This document shows positions 32,444-44,138 of a stretch of 64,000 nt of DNA, in pieces. The DNA comes from Halicephalobus mephisto (lineage: Eukaryota > Nematoda > Chromadorea > Rhabditida > Panagrolaimidae). A program made the translations under genes and the position numbers. Positions within the stretch are counted from its first letter, which is position 1, and each line of letters opens with the position of its first letter. The stretch is taken from contig SWDT01000004.1 in NCBI GenBank assembly GCA_009193035.1, forward strand, positions 248,001 to 312,000. The letters are read 5' to 3'. Below the pieces are notes generated by a model that saw nothing but the letters and a program-made list of their open reading frames with translations, ran no database searches and was not told the origin of the DNA.

Positions 32444-34528
32444 TCATTTATCGACATTATTTACAACATCACAATTTCCTTCCAATTGAAAACGAGATCG
32501 GTTGATTCCTGAAAATTCAATAGATAAAAAAATATTAAAAAACAAAACTAACATAGATTTTTTTAAATTACCACTTCCAAATCCAGGTCTTGAATAATCC
32601 GGCGAATCCGGTGTTCTTGGTTCCTTCTTGGATTCAGAAGGGCCTTCATCGTAAGAATACCCAAACGGATTTGTACTTTTTTCGTTCCATTCATCTTCCA
32701 CTTGATCCACTGTTCCACGATCCGGCGAGGGAGATTTATATCTGTTCGTGTACAAGTCTTCTAATTTTTTTCCTTCTCCATTTAGTGCTTCTTCAATTTC
32801 TGATTTTAGTGAATTTTTAATTTTAAAATAAGCATCTAATCCTCCTTTTTCCCATCCATTTTCGTCCAGCATATTTTCAGGAATAGGCATGTAGAATCTC
32901 GCCAGCTGAGACTGCAGTCTCTCCGATGGCTGATTGATGTTCGGAAGTCTGATTTTAGCAACTTCAATCGGTTGATAAGAAAAATCTTCTTTTTTAACCA
33001 TATTGACTATTATTCCCGCCGGGAGATTAAAGTACGGTACTTTCGGAATCACGTCTTCTGCTTCAACAAGGACCCGTTTCCTCATTTCATTGTTGATTGT
33101 CGTTTCCAAAGCCGCAATTTGGGCGTTTATATGAGCCGCAAAAGCTGCATGTTGTTTTTCGTATCCAGCGATCAGTTTCTTGTTTTCCATTTGAATTTGG
33201 ACTTTCAAACTGTTCAATTCGCTGTTCATTATTGTTTTCTCTGTTGCTAGGATTTTCTCCGGATCCCGGATAAGCTGCAAACTTTAATTCATAAAAAACT
33301 AAATACAAAACGAACCTGGAGGCATTTGTCTTGGAAAGGATATCCCTTCTCCCAGTACTTGAGCAACTTGGCCAGTTTTTCCCGAATCCCGTCGATTTTG
33401 GCTTCATAAGCATAGGCATAGAATTTAGGGACATATCTTCCGATTGTCGTAGTGACTTCCGGCTGTTTTTTGTAACAGTAATTGGCGAGGTTGTCGGCGA
33501 TGTAGACGACTTGAAGCCGCAGCGGGACCTCCAAAGGCGCCGTTTTCACTCGGTAATGCAGATACATCATCGTCACTTCTCGTTGTCTGTCAGTTAGACA
33601 ATTATCCAGGATCCAATGCTTCCCTTGCTGCAAATGTTCAATTATTTAAAAATTCCGTAATAATCCTAATTTTTGGGATTTCTGGAATTTCAAAGTAATT
33701 TATGAAAATTTTGTTTTATATGGCGGTTATTTCGTAATTTTTAGAGTTTCATGATCAACTTTTACTGTTCTGTTTGAGTTGATTTAGAAGTTTCTACCTT
33801 AGGGCATACAGGGTAGAGGACCCCCTGTCTACCTTCTGAGGTTAATTTTCATATATGAAAACACTGATAAATGTCGGAAAAATCATATTAAAACCAAAAA
33901 TACCTGGCCGAAATTTTTTTTCCGTAAAAAACTTTAAAAAAAAATAACTTACAGATACGCTGCTCTGGGACCAGCTGTTAAGACTCAGAACCTTGTCCAA
34001 TCCGCCGATATTCAAGCCACTGTCAGCGATGAAGTTGTCAATTTTTGTTTTTTCTCCTTGAAGATAAATCTCAAAAACCTTGGCCTGAAATCCTCATATA
34101 TCGACTTTAATAAAATTAACAAAATTCACGTCATCAACGTTCTCCAGCACCAGTTTCTGCTGATCCACGTTGTATTGACTTTCGGCGACTTGATTCTTCA
34201 AATTAACGATCTGAGAACGAAGTTGTTCGACGTCGACCTTCGGGGGTGCTGGGGTGCCTCTGCTAATGGCCACTGAAATCACTTCATATATCGAAATTTA
34301 TCAATTTTAACAAAACTTACGTTTACCGGCTTCCACGGATTTTATATGTTCGTAATATTCTGAATATAATCCTCCTCGAAGAAAAGCGAAATCAGGATTA
34401 TGCATCTCCTTATCTCTGACGAAATTTTCAAAATTCGGTCCATTGGCAACGACGCTGACGGCGAGCTTGACGATCCTGTCTGCAAGAGCCGGATCTGGAG
34501 GCGGTGGAGGAATCAACTTCGTCGACAT
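32444..34528 (-). CDS. CHERP: CHERP (SCAF6) homologue, SURP/CID splicing factor
   Basis: Minus exons 34528-34321, 34272-34130, 34084-33953, 33627-33316, 33274-32572 and 32508-32444 encode 520 aa. Residues ~10-65 are a SURP module (ADRIVKLAVSVVANGPNFEN, FAFLRGGLYSEYYEH). ~125-265 is a CID-like region (GKHWILDN, LRLQVVYIADNLANYCYKKQ, LLKYWEKGYPF). ~305-400 is the CHERP-specific block (VPYFNLPAGIIVNMVKKEDF, IRLPNINQPSERL, ARFYMPIP, ENGWEKGGLDAYF). CHERP is a nuclear U2-snRNP-associated factor. The human protein, as I recall, also has a long Pro/Gln region, an RS region and a G-patch. Here the tail is short (SPSPDRG) and ends without a G-patch. Three introns carry ATATATGA or TATATCGA motifs. Confidence 0.92.
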
Positions 34529-35075
34529 AAAATCCAAAAAACTTAAAACTAAAAAAATTAAAAAAACTAAAACATCCTCAAATCTGTCGCATTTGTCGAC
34601 TGGAATTTTCGTTTCGGGACCATTTCTCAACAAACAACTTTATCAACATATCTTACTTTAATTATTCATTTATGCAAAAAACCAACTTTCAATTTTAATC
34701 AAATTTAAAAAATCCTAAAATCCATAAATATGTTTAAAATTAAATTCCCCATCCAATTTTCTTTATTTTTTTTATTTTGAATGTTTCTATTCTTCGTGCA
34801 TTATTCAAAAAATAAAAATTTCCCAATATTAGTTTTTTTATTTTTAAATAAATTCAAAAATGTCAAAAAACACAAAAATCAGCTTTTTGTGCGGTCCCCA
34901 AGACAGTTTTGCACTTTTTTGAAAATTTTGGTCTTCATGTGGTGTGGTTGTTCTAGAATGCGATGGAAAAACTGACACGTCCAGGAAGAAAAACAAATAA
35001 AACTGTCCATTCCGAGAAAGTGGACCTTAGATCATAAGGATTGATGTCAGATAAAACTGTTCTCGGGACTGGCTT

Positions 35076-35083
35076 TGACGTCA
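35076..35083. promoter_or_regulatory. CRE/ATF-like site TGACGTCA
   Basis: The perfect palindrome TGACGTCA, continuing as TGACGTCACGCAC, is the consensus CREB/ATF site. It lies 548 bp upstream of the CHERP start (leftward) and 503 bp upstream of the MLF start. Function is inferred from the motif only. Confidence 0.45.
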
Positions 35084-35296
35084 CGCACTATTGGCAAAAC
35101 TTTTTTGAATCGACAAATCTGATAAACACAGGGAACACTTGTTTTTGAAGGGTTTCGAAATAATGATTTTAGCCATGTTTGTCTTATATTCGAAAATTTA
35201 TCGATCGGTTTTTGCTTTATTTTGTAGTATCTGTAACATGAAAGTCGTTTTCGAAATAGTCCAAAGGCAACAACCCTAGTGACGGGGATTGCCTGT

Positions 35297-35308
35297 CCGC
35301 CCCGCCCG
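35297..35308. promoter_or_regulatory. GC-box CCGCCCCGCCCG
   Basis: This GC run inside an AT-rich genome fits an Sp1/KLF-type GC box. It is 278 bp upstream of the MLF start codon. Confidence 0.45.
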
Positions 35309-35585
35309 TCTCTGGCTTTTGCGTGTTCTCTCGCTTTGGAGAAACTTCTAGAACCGTTTTCGCTTACGAACCTGAAATTCTCATTCCTTGTTTTTGCTTC
35401 ATTTCACTGATTTTATTTGGTTCCAAGTTTTCATCTTCGTGAACATTACGCAATTTCGAAATACATCTGCGAAGAAATTTTACAATTTTAAAATTATCGA
35501 TTGTTTTTGACTTGTTGGATTTCAGGAATTTTCTTTCTTCAATTTTCCATCAATAACTGGAGTATTTGAGCCGATTTTTGTAAAT

Positions 35586-36636
35586 ATGTTCGGTGGAGAT
35601 CCTTTTGATCCATTTGGGTGAGATTTTTAAACATTTCCCAAAAAATTTATATATGAATTTTGTTTTTTTTCAGCACGCGTCGTCATATGCGAGAGATGGA
35701 GCAGATGATGGACAGCATGATGGGTAATCCTTTTGGAATGATGGACGATTTCTTCGGAATGGGCCAACATCGAAGCCATAATCCCATGATCGAAGACGGA
35801 AATTCAAGACGACGCAGCAATGGCCGATCTACAGTCGACAATCAACTCGTCCATCCATTTGGCGGTTTCGGTTTTGGACTTTTGGGAAACATGATGCAAC
35901 AAATGGCAAGTTTCATCGTTGATATATTGTTTAAACGTTGATTTCCAGGAAAACCTCCAAAGCGAAGCTATGTCTAGTCCAAGTAGCCACGTTTTTACGC
36001 AAAGCACTATGATTAGTTACGATGGTTCCGGCCAACCCAAAGTCGTTCAGAATTCAGTCAGAAAGTCGGGTGATGTGAAAGAAACTCGCAGAACAGTCCG
36101 AGATGGTGAGAGAGAGGAAATGGTCGTCGGTCATGCCATCGGCGATCGCGAGCACATAATCGAGAAAAAACGAGACAAAGATGGTCGAGTCCGGAAAAAC
36201 CAACGTTTTGTCAACTTGGATGAAAGTTTGTAACTTTATTGTATAATTTACTATTATTAATCTTACAGCCGACGCAGAAACCTTCAACCATGAGTTCAAA
36301 ACTCGTGCCCAAAGAAACGTCGGAAATATGTTTGAAAACTCAAGTTCAAGCCGCACCAGAGCCATCGAAAACAATCGCTACGAGAGAGACGAAGGTATGG
36401 AGCATTCTAGCTACGGCAGATCCCGCAATTCTCGTCCTTCTCAACCGATAATCGAAATTCCCGATGACGATGATGATGATGAAATCATTCAAGATAACCG
36501 TAATCGTCATCGTAATAACCGTGGGAACTCAAGCAATCACAATGGTCCAATCATCAGCGAAGTTACCGACGAAGATGCTAGCAGTTCCAAACGTCGAAAG
36601 GGCATGTTTGGCCGTTTCTTTACCGGCGACGAGTAA
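35586..36636 (+). CDS. MLF: Myeloid leukaemia factor (MLF) family protein
   Basis: Exons 35586-35617, 35674-35905, 35949-36225 and 36269-36636 encode 302 aa. The N-terminus MFGGDPFDPFG and HMREMEQMMDSM are the MLF Met-rich head. STMISYDGSGQPKVVQ, VKETRRTVRDGERE, VGHAIGDREHIIEKKRD and NLDET are the family core. A Ser/Asp/Asn-rich tail ends in KRRKGMFGRFF. MLF proteins are chaperone-associated adaptors that shuttle between nucleus and cytoplasm and bind 14-3-3. Intron 2 begins GCAAGT after CAAATG. No GT donor keeps the frame, so this is a GC-AG intron of 43 nt. Intron 1 contains ATATATGAA. Confidence 0.93.
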
Positions 36637-37206
36637 TACTGACATCCAAACTTCACATTTACACTGATATTTTTTTTTTCCGAAATTTTGAATCCTATAT
36701 TAGTCGATTTTAGCTTTTTGTTGATCAATTAATTCGATCAAAACTTTATTTTCGGACGGATGAAGCACATTTCTATCACAGGTTTAATTCATTGGACGTA
36801 AATACTCAAATTTAAAATAATTTTTCGTTGTGCAATCAATGACCAGATTAACAAAATAAAAAAAATCCCGACGACGGCCAGAAATGCGGTGGATATAGGA
36901 AACCAAAAAAAACGAGTGAAATAGAATTATGCTTTTTGAGATTTGTGATGTAAAAAAAAAGCGACAGAACCCGTGAAAAAAAAAGTGCTACCGTCACCAG
37001 GTGAAGACTAGAATTTTAAAAAAAGCTCAAAAGTCTGGCGCTGTATTTGGTCTTTTAAATAATGACCAATCAGGTAAAAAAGCATAAATTCTATTTCTTA
37101 TAGATCCATCACTATTACTATTTGAAGGTATTGAACGTCGAGAACCTTCTGATGAACAGTACTCGTCAAAATCGGAATCTGATAAGCATTTCTGACCGGA
37201 TAATTG
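36637..37206. other. Convergent 3' flanks of MLF and the Rab11-FIP gene
   Basis: Non-repetitive AT-rich DNA with an AATAAAAAAAA tract near 36857. It contains A-rich runs and no supported gene. A short stretch at 37005-37200 of balanced composition may be the 3' UTR of the minus-strand gene. Confidence 0.5.
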
Positions 37207-40200
37207 TCAACTTGATTTTAAATCTTCTTTATGTTCAAGTTCATCATCTTTAATTTCCAGGATTTCAGGATGTCTTTCAATCACCCGCATCAATATTCCA
37301 TTGATGTACTGTCTCAACTTCTGATTATCCAATTCCTGTTCTTTCAAAGCATTCATCAATTCACTTGAATCCATCGAATTAAGCTCATCAGCAAGACTCA
37401 TTCCACCTTGAAGCAATACTCTTCCTCTAGCAACAGAATCATGAAGAATTTGACTTTGAAGATCTTCATTCTGTTTTCTTAATCTTTTATTTTCTTCTCT
37501 CATATGTTCAATTTCTTCTTCCAAATGGATCATCTGATCAGCTAACGACCCATGTTTCGGTTCTTTGTTTTGTCTTCTTAACTCATCCGTTTGTCTGGTT
37601 AATTCTTCCAGTAATTCTGAAGAATTTTCCATATCATTTTGAGCTTCTAATTTGAAGCTTTCAAATGCAGCTTTAACTTCATCTCTTTCAGATTCCAAAA
37701 TTTCACAATTACTCAAAGCTTCTGATAATTCATCTTGAAGTTCTCTGTTCTTTTTTTGAAGTTTTTGTATTTCATCCATTGTCTGTTCTAATTTCCGACT
37801 TTGAGTATCAAAATTATTTTGAAGATTCTAAAAAATCTCAAGTATCGTAAATCGGACAAAATACTCTGAAAATAACTCACATTGTAATTCACCGTCGCTT
37901 GCATTACGGCCAATTCTTTTTCTCTCTCAAACCGGATCGTATTGTCTTTGGATTTTTGTTTTTCATCATCTAATTTTTCTTTCCATCTAAAAAAATAAAA
38001 ACTTAAATTTAAAAACAAAACTAATCCAAATTCGGATGTTAATTATTTTAAAAATTTATTAATGTTTTGATACATAATCAAATACACAGAAATAAGTAGT
38101 TTTATATCCCGTAAAATCCAAAAATTTCTAGATTAATTAAAAAAATCTAATTCCAAAAAATTGCGAAATCGCATAAGATTACGAAATAATCACTGCGCAA
38201 AACGAAAATAAAGTAGCCTACATGAAAATTTCTATAAAAATCTTCATTAAAAATTACAGTAAAATTTATAATTTCTATAAAAATCTTCATTAAAAATTAC
38301 AGTAAAATTTATAATTTCTATAAAAATGTATCGATTACGAAATCATTATAAAAGAATTACTATTTTGAGTTATTTTAGAAAATAATTTTATATAAAAATC
38401 AAGTTTTATAAGTATTATGAAATTACTATATGGTCTAATTTCCAGAAAATTCGGAAAAAAATTTCCGATAATTTTGTTAAAAATTATTGTTGAAACTTGA
38501 GACGTCGTCCAAACGGCGCTCCCTGATTAGGTGGTCTTAGCACGACTACCGTAACCTTACGAGATTTATATTATTATATTTTGGTTTAATATTATTATTC
38601 TATAAAAAATTATGACTTTTTTTTACAAAAATTCAAGTATATTTTTCCTTATTCGTCATATCCCAATTATTCTATAAAAAATTATGATTTTTTTTTACAA
38701 AAAATTATGATTTTTTTCTACAAAAAATTCAAGTATATTTTTCCTTATTCGTCATATCCCAATTATTCTATAAAAAATTATGATTTTTTTTTACAAAAAA
38801 TCCAAGTATATTTTTCCTTGTTCGTCGCATCCCAAGTCGCAAAAATTATAATTTAAAAACTAACCTTTGTTCAGCTGCTTGTAGTTGTTCTTCGAGCATC
38901 ATAACCCGTTCATTTAAAACCGCATTTTCCGTTTTCAACCTTGATTTTTCTTCGTTAATTAGTTGATTCTGATCCGTAGCTTCCATCAATCTCTTCGTTA
39001 TCAAATTAACTTGACTACTGATGTCATTAAAATCAGAATGAACAGTTTCATTGTCGCTAGATATAATATCAGGTTCCGAACTAAACGAAGTCCTTCTGGA
39101 AGACCTTTGACCTCCGTTGGCGTAGAGTCTCGAAGCCACAGAAGCCGAAGTAGGACTCGCAGTCAGTCTCATCCCGTTCGTTGAAGGTTCCTGAAAAAAA
39201 AATTTCAAATTAAAAAATTCCAAAGTCAAAAAAATAAAAATTACGAAATTCTCTCGATAGAAATTTCTAAGATTGGCCTAAAAATATAAAAATATAAAAA
39301 AAATAAAATGAATTAATTCGACGCAAAATTGCCAAAACTACCAATTTTTCCATTTAAAACTTTTTATATAAAAAAACAACCAGTGCGAGTGGGAACAAAA
39401 CGAGTTCATTTGACAAACGAATTACCAGATTTGTTTTTTATTTTTTGTCCACAAAAATTCAAAGAATTTAAACGATTATAAAAAATAAAAAGTTTTAAAA
39501 AATTGTTTCAATATAAACATTCTGAATTTTTAAAAACACTCAAAACTACCGTAAAAAAATATAAAAATAGAGCAAATCAATTTCAATTCCGAATTACCAG
39601 ATATACCGTTTTTTCCGTTTTTATTCTCTATTGCGCAAAAATTCAAAAAAATATAAATTTAAAACATTTTTAAAAAATTAGAAAATCTTTAAAAAATTAA
39701 AAAATATAAATTTAAAACATTTTTAAAAAATTTTAAAAATTAGAAAATTAAAAAATATAAATTTTAAACATTTTTAAAAAATTTTAAAAATAAAAATCTT
39801 TAAAAAACTACTTTTAAAATTTAACCTTAAAAAAATATAAATATTTTAGTGAAAATATTCGTCGATTGAATAACCCATAAAATTTTTAGAGTGGCGGTTC
39901 TCCTGGATTCAGCTTAGAAAAATTCAGAATCCCAAGAGGCCGTTGACAGAACATTAGTCAAAAAGTCCAGAATCCAAGACGACATTTTTTTCTTTTTTTT
40001 GGCCAGTTTTTTCTTTTTTTTTCTGGCCAGTTTTTCCTTTTTTGCAAGTATTCCAATGGTCAGTCAAATACAACTTTAAAAAAAATAAATTTAAAAACCG
40101 AAACTGTTTGAATAATTAGCAATTCTTATGGCCGTTTTCTGAAGCAATAAAAGCTTCCAAAACTGCTCCACCCGTCAGTTTTATTTCTTTTCTAAATTTA

Positions 40201-41056
40201 AGACGAATCAATTCGAAAAAAAGGAAAAAAGCAAGGTCGAAGCTTTAAGACAAATAAATACAAGTTATGTGTAAAAAATCAGTCACGAGAAAAGCCAAAA
40301 CCGTAGGTTTCACACCACAATATCACAAAAATAAAATTTCTATTATTACAAATTTCTTTAAATATGTAAAAATGGAAAATTCTAAGGATTAAGACGCTTG
40401 AAAATGTCTTTTTAGTTTTTAAAGTTGTAGGAATTTTAAGATTCTGGAAGATTTTTAAAAGCCTTAACAAGATCTCAAAAGATTGCAGAAATCCTCAAGT
40501 ACATTCTCGAAACTTCTAGAAGCCTCTATAAGATTCTGAAAAGGTTTAAAAATTCTCAAACAGATTCTGGAAGATCTCAAAAGATTGTAGAAATCCTCAA
40601 GTACATTCTCGAAACTTCTAGAAGTCTCTATAAGATTCTGGAAACTTCTAGAAGCCTCTATAAGATTCTCGAAACTTCTAGAAGTCTCTATAAGATTCTG
40701 GAAACTACTAAAATTTCCCAAATAAATCCTAAAAGATTCTAGAAATCCCTAAAAATTACTCCAGAATCTTAAAAACATCCAAAATTGTCCTCTAAATTCC
40801 AGAATACTTTTAAAACTTAAAATATTTTAGAAAATTTCTATAAAGTAAAATTCCAGAGCTTTGTACTAAATTCTAGCTTTATTTAAAAACCAAAAATGAC
40901 CGTTTATCCAGAAAATTGCTATTCCACAAAAAGAAAACAGCTTAGTCGATAAAAATTATAAATTTTCAAGTGACCAAATTTTTAAAAATTCTTTTAAATT
41001 TTAAAACAATTTTAAAACATACTTACCATATCGTTTATTTCGTAAATTCTCGCCAT
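37207..41056 (-). CDS. Class II Rab11-family-interacting protein (FIP3/4, Nuf-like)
   Basis: Minus exons 41056-41027 (MARIYEINDM), 39190-38865, 37986-37881 and 37827-37207 join in phase and encode 360 aa. The first exon is placed by its ATG, its GTAAGT donor and phase across a 1.8-kb intron, and is less certain. The protein is almost wholly coiled coil after residue ~75. Residues ~310-348 form a Rab11-binding domain (LDNQKLRQYINGILMRVIER, then HPEILEI). Such proteins recruit Rab11/Arf vesicles to endosomes and the cleavage furrow. Class II members usually have EF-hands at the N-terminus. None are seen, so the gene may be a short form or lack upstream exons in this model. Confidence 0.85.
38240..38835. 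repeat. Intronic tandem repeats in the Rab11-FIP gene
   Basis: 38230-38330 repeats TTTCTATAAAAATCTTCATT with AAAAATTACAGTAAAATTTA. 38590-38835 has three units of TATTCTATAAAAAATTATGA followed by AAGTATATTTTTCCTTATTC and GTCATATCCCAA. Confidence 0.8.
40440..40740. repeat. ~30-bp tandem repeat (CTAGAAGCCTCTATAAGATT)
   Basis: Units of TTCTCGAAACTTCTAGAAGC and CTCTATAAGATTCTGGAAAC repeat about eight times in intron 1 of the Rab11-FIP gene. The minus frame 40464-40721 (repeats of SFENLIEASR) is a by-product. Confidence 0.85.
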
Positions 41057-41955
41057 AACAAAAATTTCTTTTGTATTCCAAATACGATGAGACACTTGTT
41101 ACATAACTCGACCGATATACCTTTTTTCAAAACCAAAATTTTCGCTAAAAAAGTGAAACTTAAAAAATAAAAAATCTCACGACAAACAAAACGAAAAACT
41201 CAAAACTAAAAAGAACACGTGAAATTTGGCCAAATCGATATTTCAAAGAGAAAAATCATTATAGTCATCAGCGAAAATGCGTCAAGTGAGGGATTTGCGC
41301 TCTTTTGACGGATCAAAGTGAGGTTCTCTTTCGAAATAAACTGGAGTCCGATCGGAAAAAGGATAAATTTCTGTAATGAACACATGTCTGCGAGGAGGCT
41401 AAGTGTCAACAAAGGAAACAGCTGAATTGACAGTCACGTTTGCTTCAATCTGTTGTTATGAAATTGGGCTAAACAATGAACCGGAATTTCCAGAAATGGA
41501 ACATGAGACTCCAATGTTCAGAGCAATAGAATATTCGAAATTTGAAGCATAGAGGGAAAGAGAACACCGGGATTCCGAAAGATCAAGGGATACGGAGCAC
41601 TGGGATTACGGTGGATCAAACTATTTAGGTCCTGGTAAATCAGAAGTACTATTTCGAAATTTTCAAGGATAAATGAAAAAAAATCAAGATCCTCAAAGAT
41701 AAAAAATCACATAATCCTGAAATTTCGAAAAATATGTAATTTAAAAACCAAATCTCAACAGATCAAGGATTACAAAATATTAGAATTCCGATAAACCATA
41801 AAATTGAAATTCTAAGAAATAAAAAAATAAAAAAATGGAATCTCAGTGGATTGAAAATTTTAGAATTCTGATAAATCAAAAAATAGGATATTAGGATTTT
41901 GATGAATACAAATAAACGGAAAAATGAGATCTTAATGGATGTAAAAAAAGAATTT
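41057..41955. other. Intergenic, upstream of the Rab11-FIP gene
   Basis: Non-repetitive to about 41640, then sequence with many GATC/ATCAAGG and AAAAATAAATC motifs. A 68-codon minus frame (41206-41412) shows no domain. It probably contains the Rab11-FIP promoter. Confidence 0.4.
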
Positions 41956-41959
41956 TGAG

Positions 41960-42410
41960 TAGATTGAGAAAAAGGAAATTTTAGGATTCTGAAAAAAATT
42001 GAAAAAATTAAAATTCCGATATATCGAAAACAAGATCTTACTGTTCTGACATATGCAAAAAACAGTAAATTGAGATCTTGATGGATGCAAAAAGTAAAAT
42101 TTTAAGGTTTTTGGAAGAATTGAGGAAATTTTAGGATTCTGAAAAAATTAAAATTTCGATATATCGAGAACGAGATTCTACTGTTCTGACATATGCAAAA
42201 AACAGTAAATTGAGATCTTGATGGATGCAAAGAGTAAAATTTTAAGATTTTTGGAAGAATTGAGGAAATTTTAGGATTCTGAAAAAATTGAAAAAATTAA
42301 AATTTCGATATATCGAGAACAAGATCCTACTGTTCTGACATATGCAAAAAACAGTAAATTGAGATCTTGATGGATGCAAAAAGTAAAATTTTAAGGTTTT
42401 TGAATGGATC
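41960..42410. repeat. ~143-bp tandem repeat, three copies
   Basis: Units contain ATTTCGATATATCGAGAACA, CTACTGTTCTGACATATGCA, AAACAGTAAATTGAGATCTT and AAGTAAAATTTTAAGGTTTT. Copies start near 41985, 42130 and 42273. Confidence 0.9.
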
Positions 42411-42433
42411 GAGAAAAGCATGAAAAAGCAGAA

Positions 42434-42482
42434 GTGCGCTCACTTCTCCCTAGCAACGAAAGGAGAGAAGTGAGGGACGCAC
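42434..42482. repeat. Imperfect hairpin, 5 + 10 bp stem
   Basis: GTGCGCTCACTTCTCC (42434-42449) can pair with GGAGAGAAGTGAGGGACGCAC (42462-42482). It makes a GTGCG/CGCAC base, a bulge and a CTCACTTCTC/GAGAAGTGAG stem around a 12-16-nt loop. It stands in a GC-rich island within AT-rich DNA. Confidence 0.6.
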
Positions 42483-42484
42483 AC

Positions 42485-44138
42485 CTGAGCCAGTGCGAGT
42501 CACAATGACTATTCCACAATTTCGGTCGCAGGTGACTAACTGGCCGGTGGTCGTCTTTGACGGATTCCAATCAATACCGAAAATGGAAAAAATGGCCTTG
42601 GCATGGATCGATTTGAATGGTTCAGTGACCTTTTTTTTGACAAAACTGGCACAATTTGAAAGTTTTCTGTTCGAGAGAAAAAACTTTTAAATACGGTAAA
42701 TATCGAATGTCCTCATTTTCAAACTCGGTCAAAAATTCCGTTTTTTGGATTTATTTTTTTAATTTTTGATCGAAAAAAAATTTTTTTTGCACGAAATGGT
42801 CCCGACAAGAATTTTAGAAATTTCAATAATTTCGGAATTTTTTAAAATTTTAGGGAACAATTTCGAAATTTTAATATTGTAAAAATTAAAAAAATGAAGA
42901 TTTTCAAGAAATGGTCCCGCCACGAAAATTGGGAATTCCTTAATTTTTAATAATAATTTCTAAATTTAAAAAAATTTTTAATAATAATTTCGAAATTTTA
43001 CTAAAATTAAAAAAATGAAAATTTTGAAGAAATGGTCCCGCCACGAAAATTGGGAATTCCTTAATTTTTAATAATAATTTTTCAATTTTTTTAAATTTTA
43101 ACAATTTCGAAATTTTACTAAAATTTAAAAAATAAAAATTTCCACAAAATGGTCCCGACACGAATTTCTGAAATTACTATCCTAAAAGTCAAAAATTTTT
43201 TAAAATAAAATGATCTCAAAGAAAAATTCTAAAATTTCCTAAAAATTTTGAAAACTCAAATTACAGTATTGTAAAAATCAAAAATGAAAATCTGCACTAA
43301 GTAGTTTCGACACGAATTTCCGGAATTTTATAAACTTCCAGAATTTGAAGTTTTAAATTTCGGTTGTAAAAGTTGTTTTTGAATTTTCTAAAATCAGTAC
43401 TGCAAAAATTAAAAATAAATTTTTTTATAAAATTAAAATTTTTTTAAAATTAAAAATTCAAATTCAATTATTAAATTTAAAAATCATAAAAAATCGAAAA
43501 TTTTTAAATTTAAAAAATAGAAAAATTTAAAGTTGAAAAAATTAAAAAATTTAGAAATTGAAGATTTCCAAAACTGGAGAATCTTATAATTTAAAAAATA
43601 GAAAAATTTAGAAATTGAAGACTTCCAAAAATGAAGAATCTTATAATTTAGAAAATTAAAAAAATAGAAAAATCGAAAATTCGAAAAATTTAGAAATTGA
43701 AAATTTCCAAAAATGGAGAATTTTAAAATTTAAAAAATAGAAAAATTTAAAAATTGAAGATTTCTAAAAATGAAGAATCTTATAATTAAGAAAATTAAAA
43801 AAAATCGAAAATTAAAAAAATAGAAAAATAGAAAAATTTAAAAATTGAAGATTTTCGAAAATGGAGAATCTTATAATTTAAAAAATTAAAAAAATCGAAA
43901 ATTCGAAAATTCGAAAAATTTAAAAATTGAAGATTTTCGAAAATGGAGAATCTTAATGATAATCAACAGTACAGTAGCCCCCTGAGGGCGGGTTGCTTTG
44001 CTTGGTCCAAAATGAGGAAAAGCAAAAAGAAAACAATTTTTGCCGATTGATTCTTTTTTCAAGGAACATTGGTCGCGTTATCGGGGTCGAAAAAGTTTTC
44101 TAAAAAATATTTTTTTTCATTAAAATTAATTTTTTATT
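42485..44138. repeat. Intergenic repeats upstream of the Rab gene
   Basis: 42780-43180 has four units with GAAATGGTCCCGCCACGAAA or GGTCCCGACACGAATTTC cores. 43440-43960 repeats AAAATTTAAAAATTGAAGAT and TTCGAAAATGGAGAATCTTA six or more times. A balanced island at 42490-42690 has a 65-codon plus frame without a domain. Confidence 0.7.

Larger units (their letters stand above)
34529..35585. promoter_or_regulatory. Divergent intergenic region, CHERP / MLF
   Basis: This ~1.05-kb non-repetitive spacer between two divergent genes has higher GC than other spacers. It contains a consensus CRE palindrome and a GC-box (separate entries). The 64-codon plus frame at 34781-34975 and others here have no coding support. 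Confidence 0.55.

Noticed and set aside
40464..40721. 85-codon minus ORF of SFENLIEASR repeats
   Set aside because: It is a by-product of the CTAGAAGCCTCTATAAGATT tandem repeat in an intron.
42493..42690. 65-codon plus ORF beginning MRVTMTIPQF
   Set aside because: It is a single short frame with no domain, no acceptor-like start context and no partner exon.
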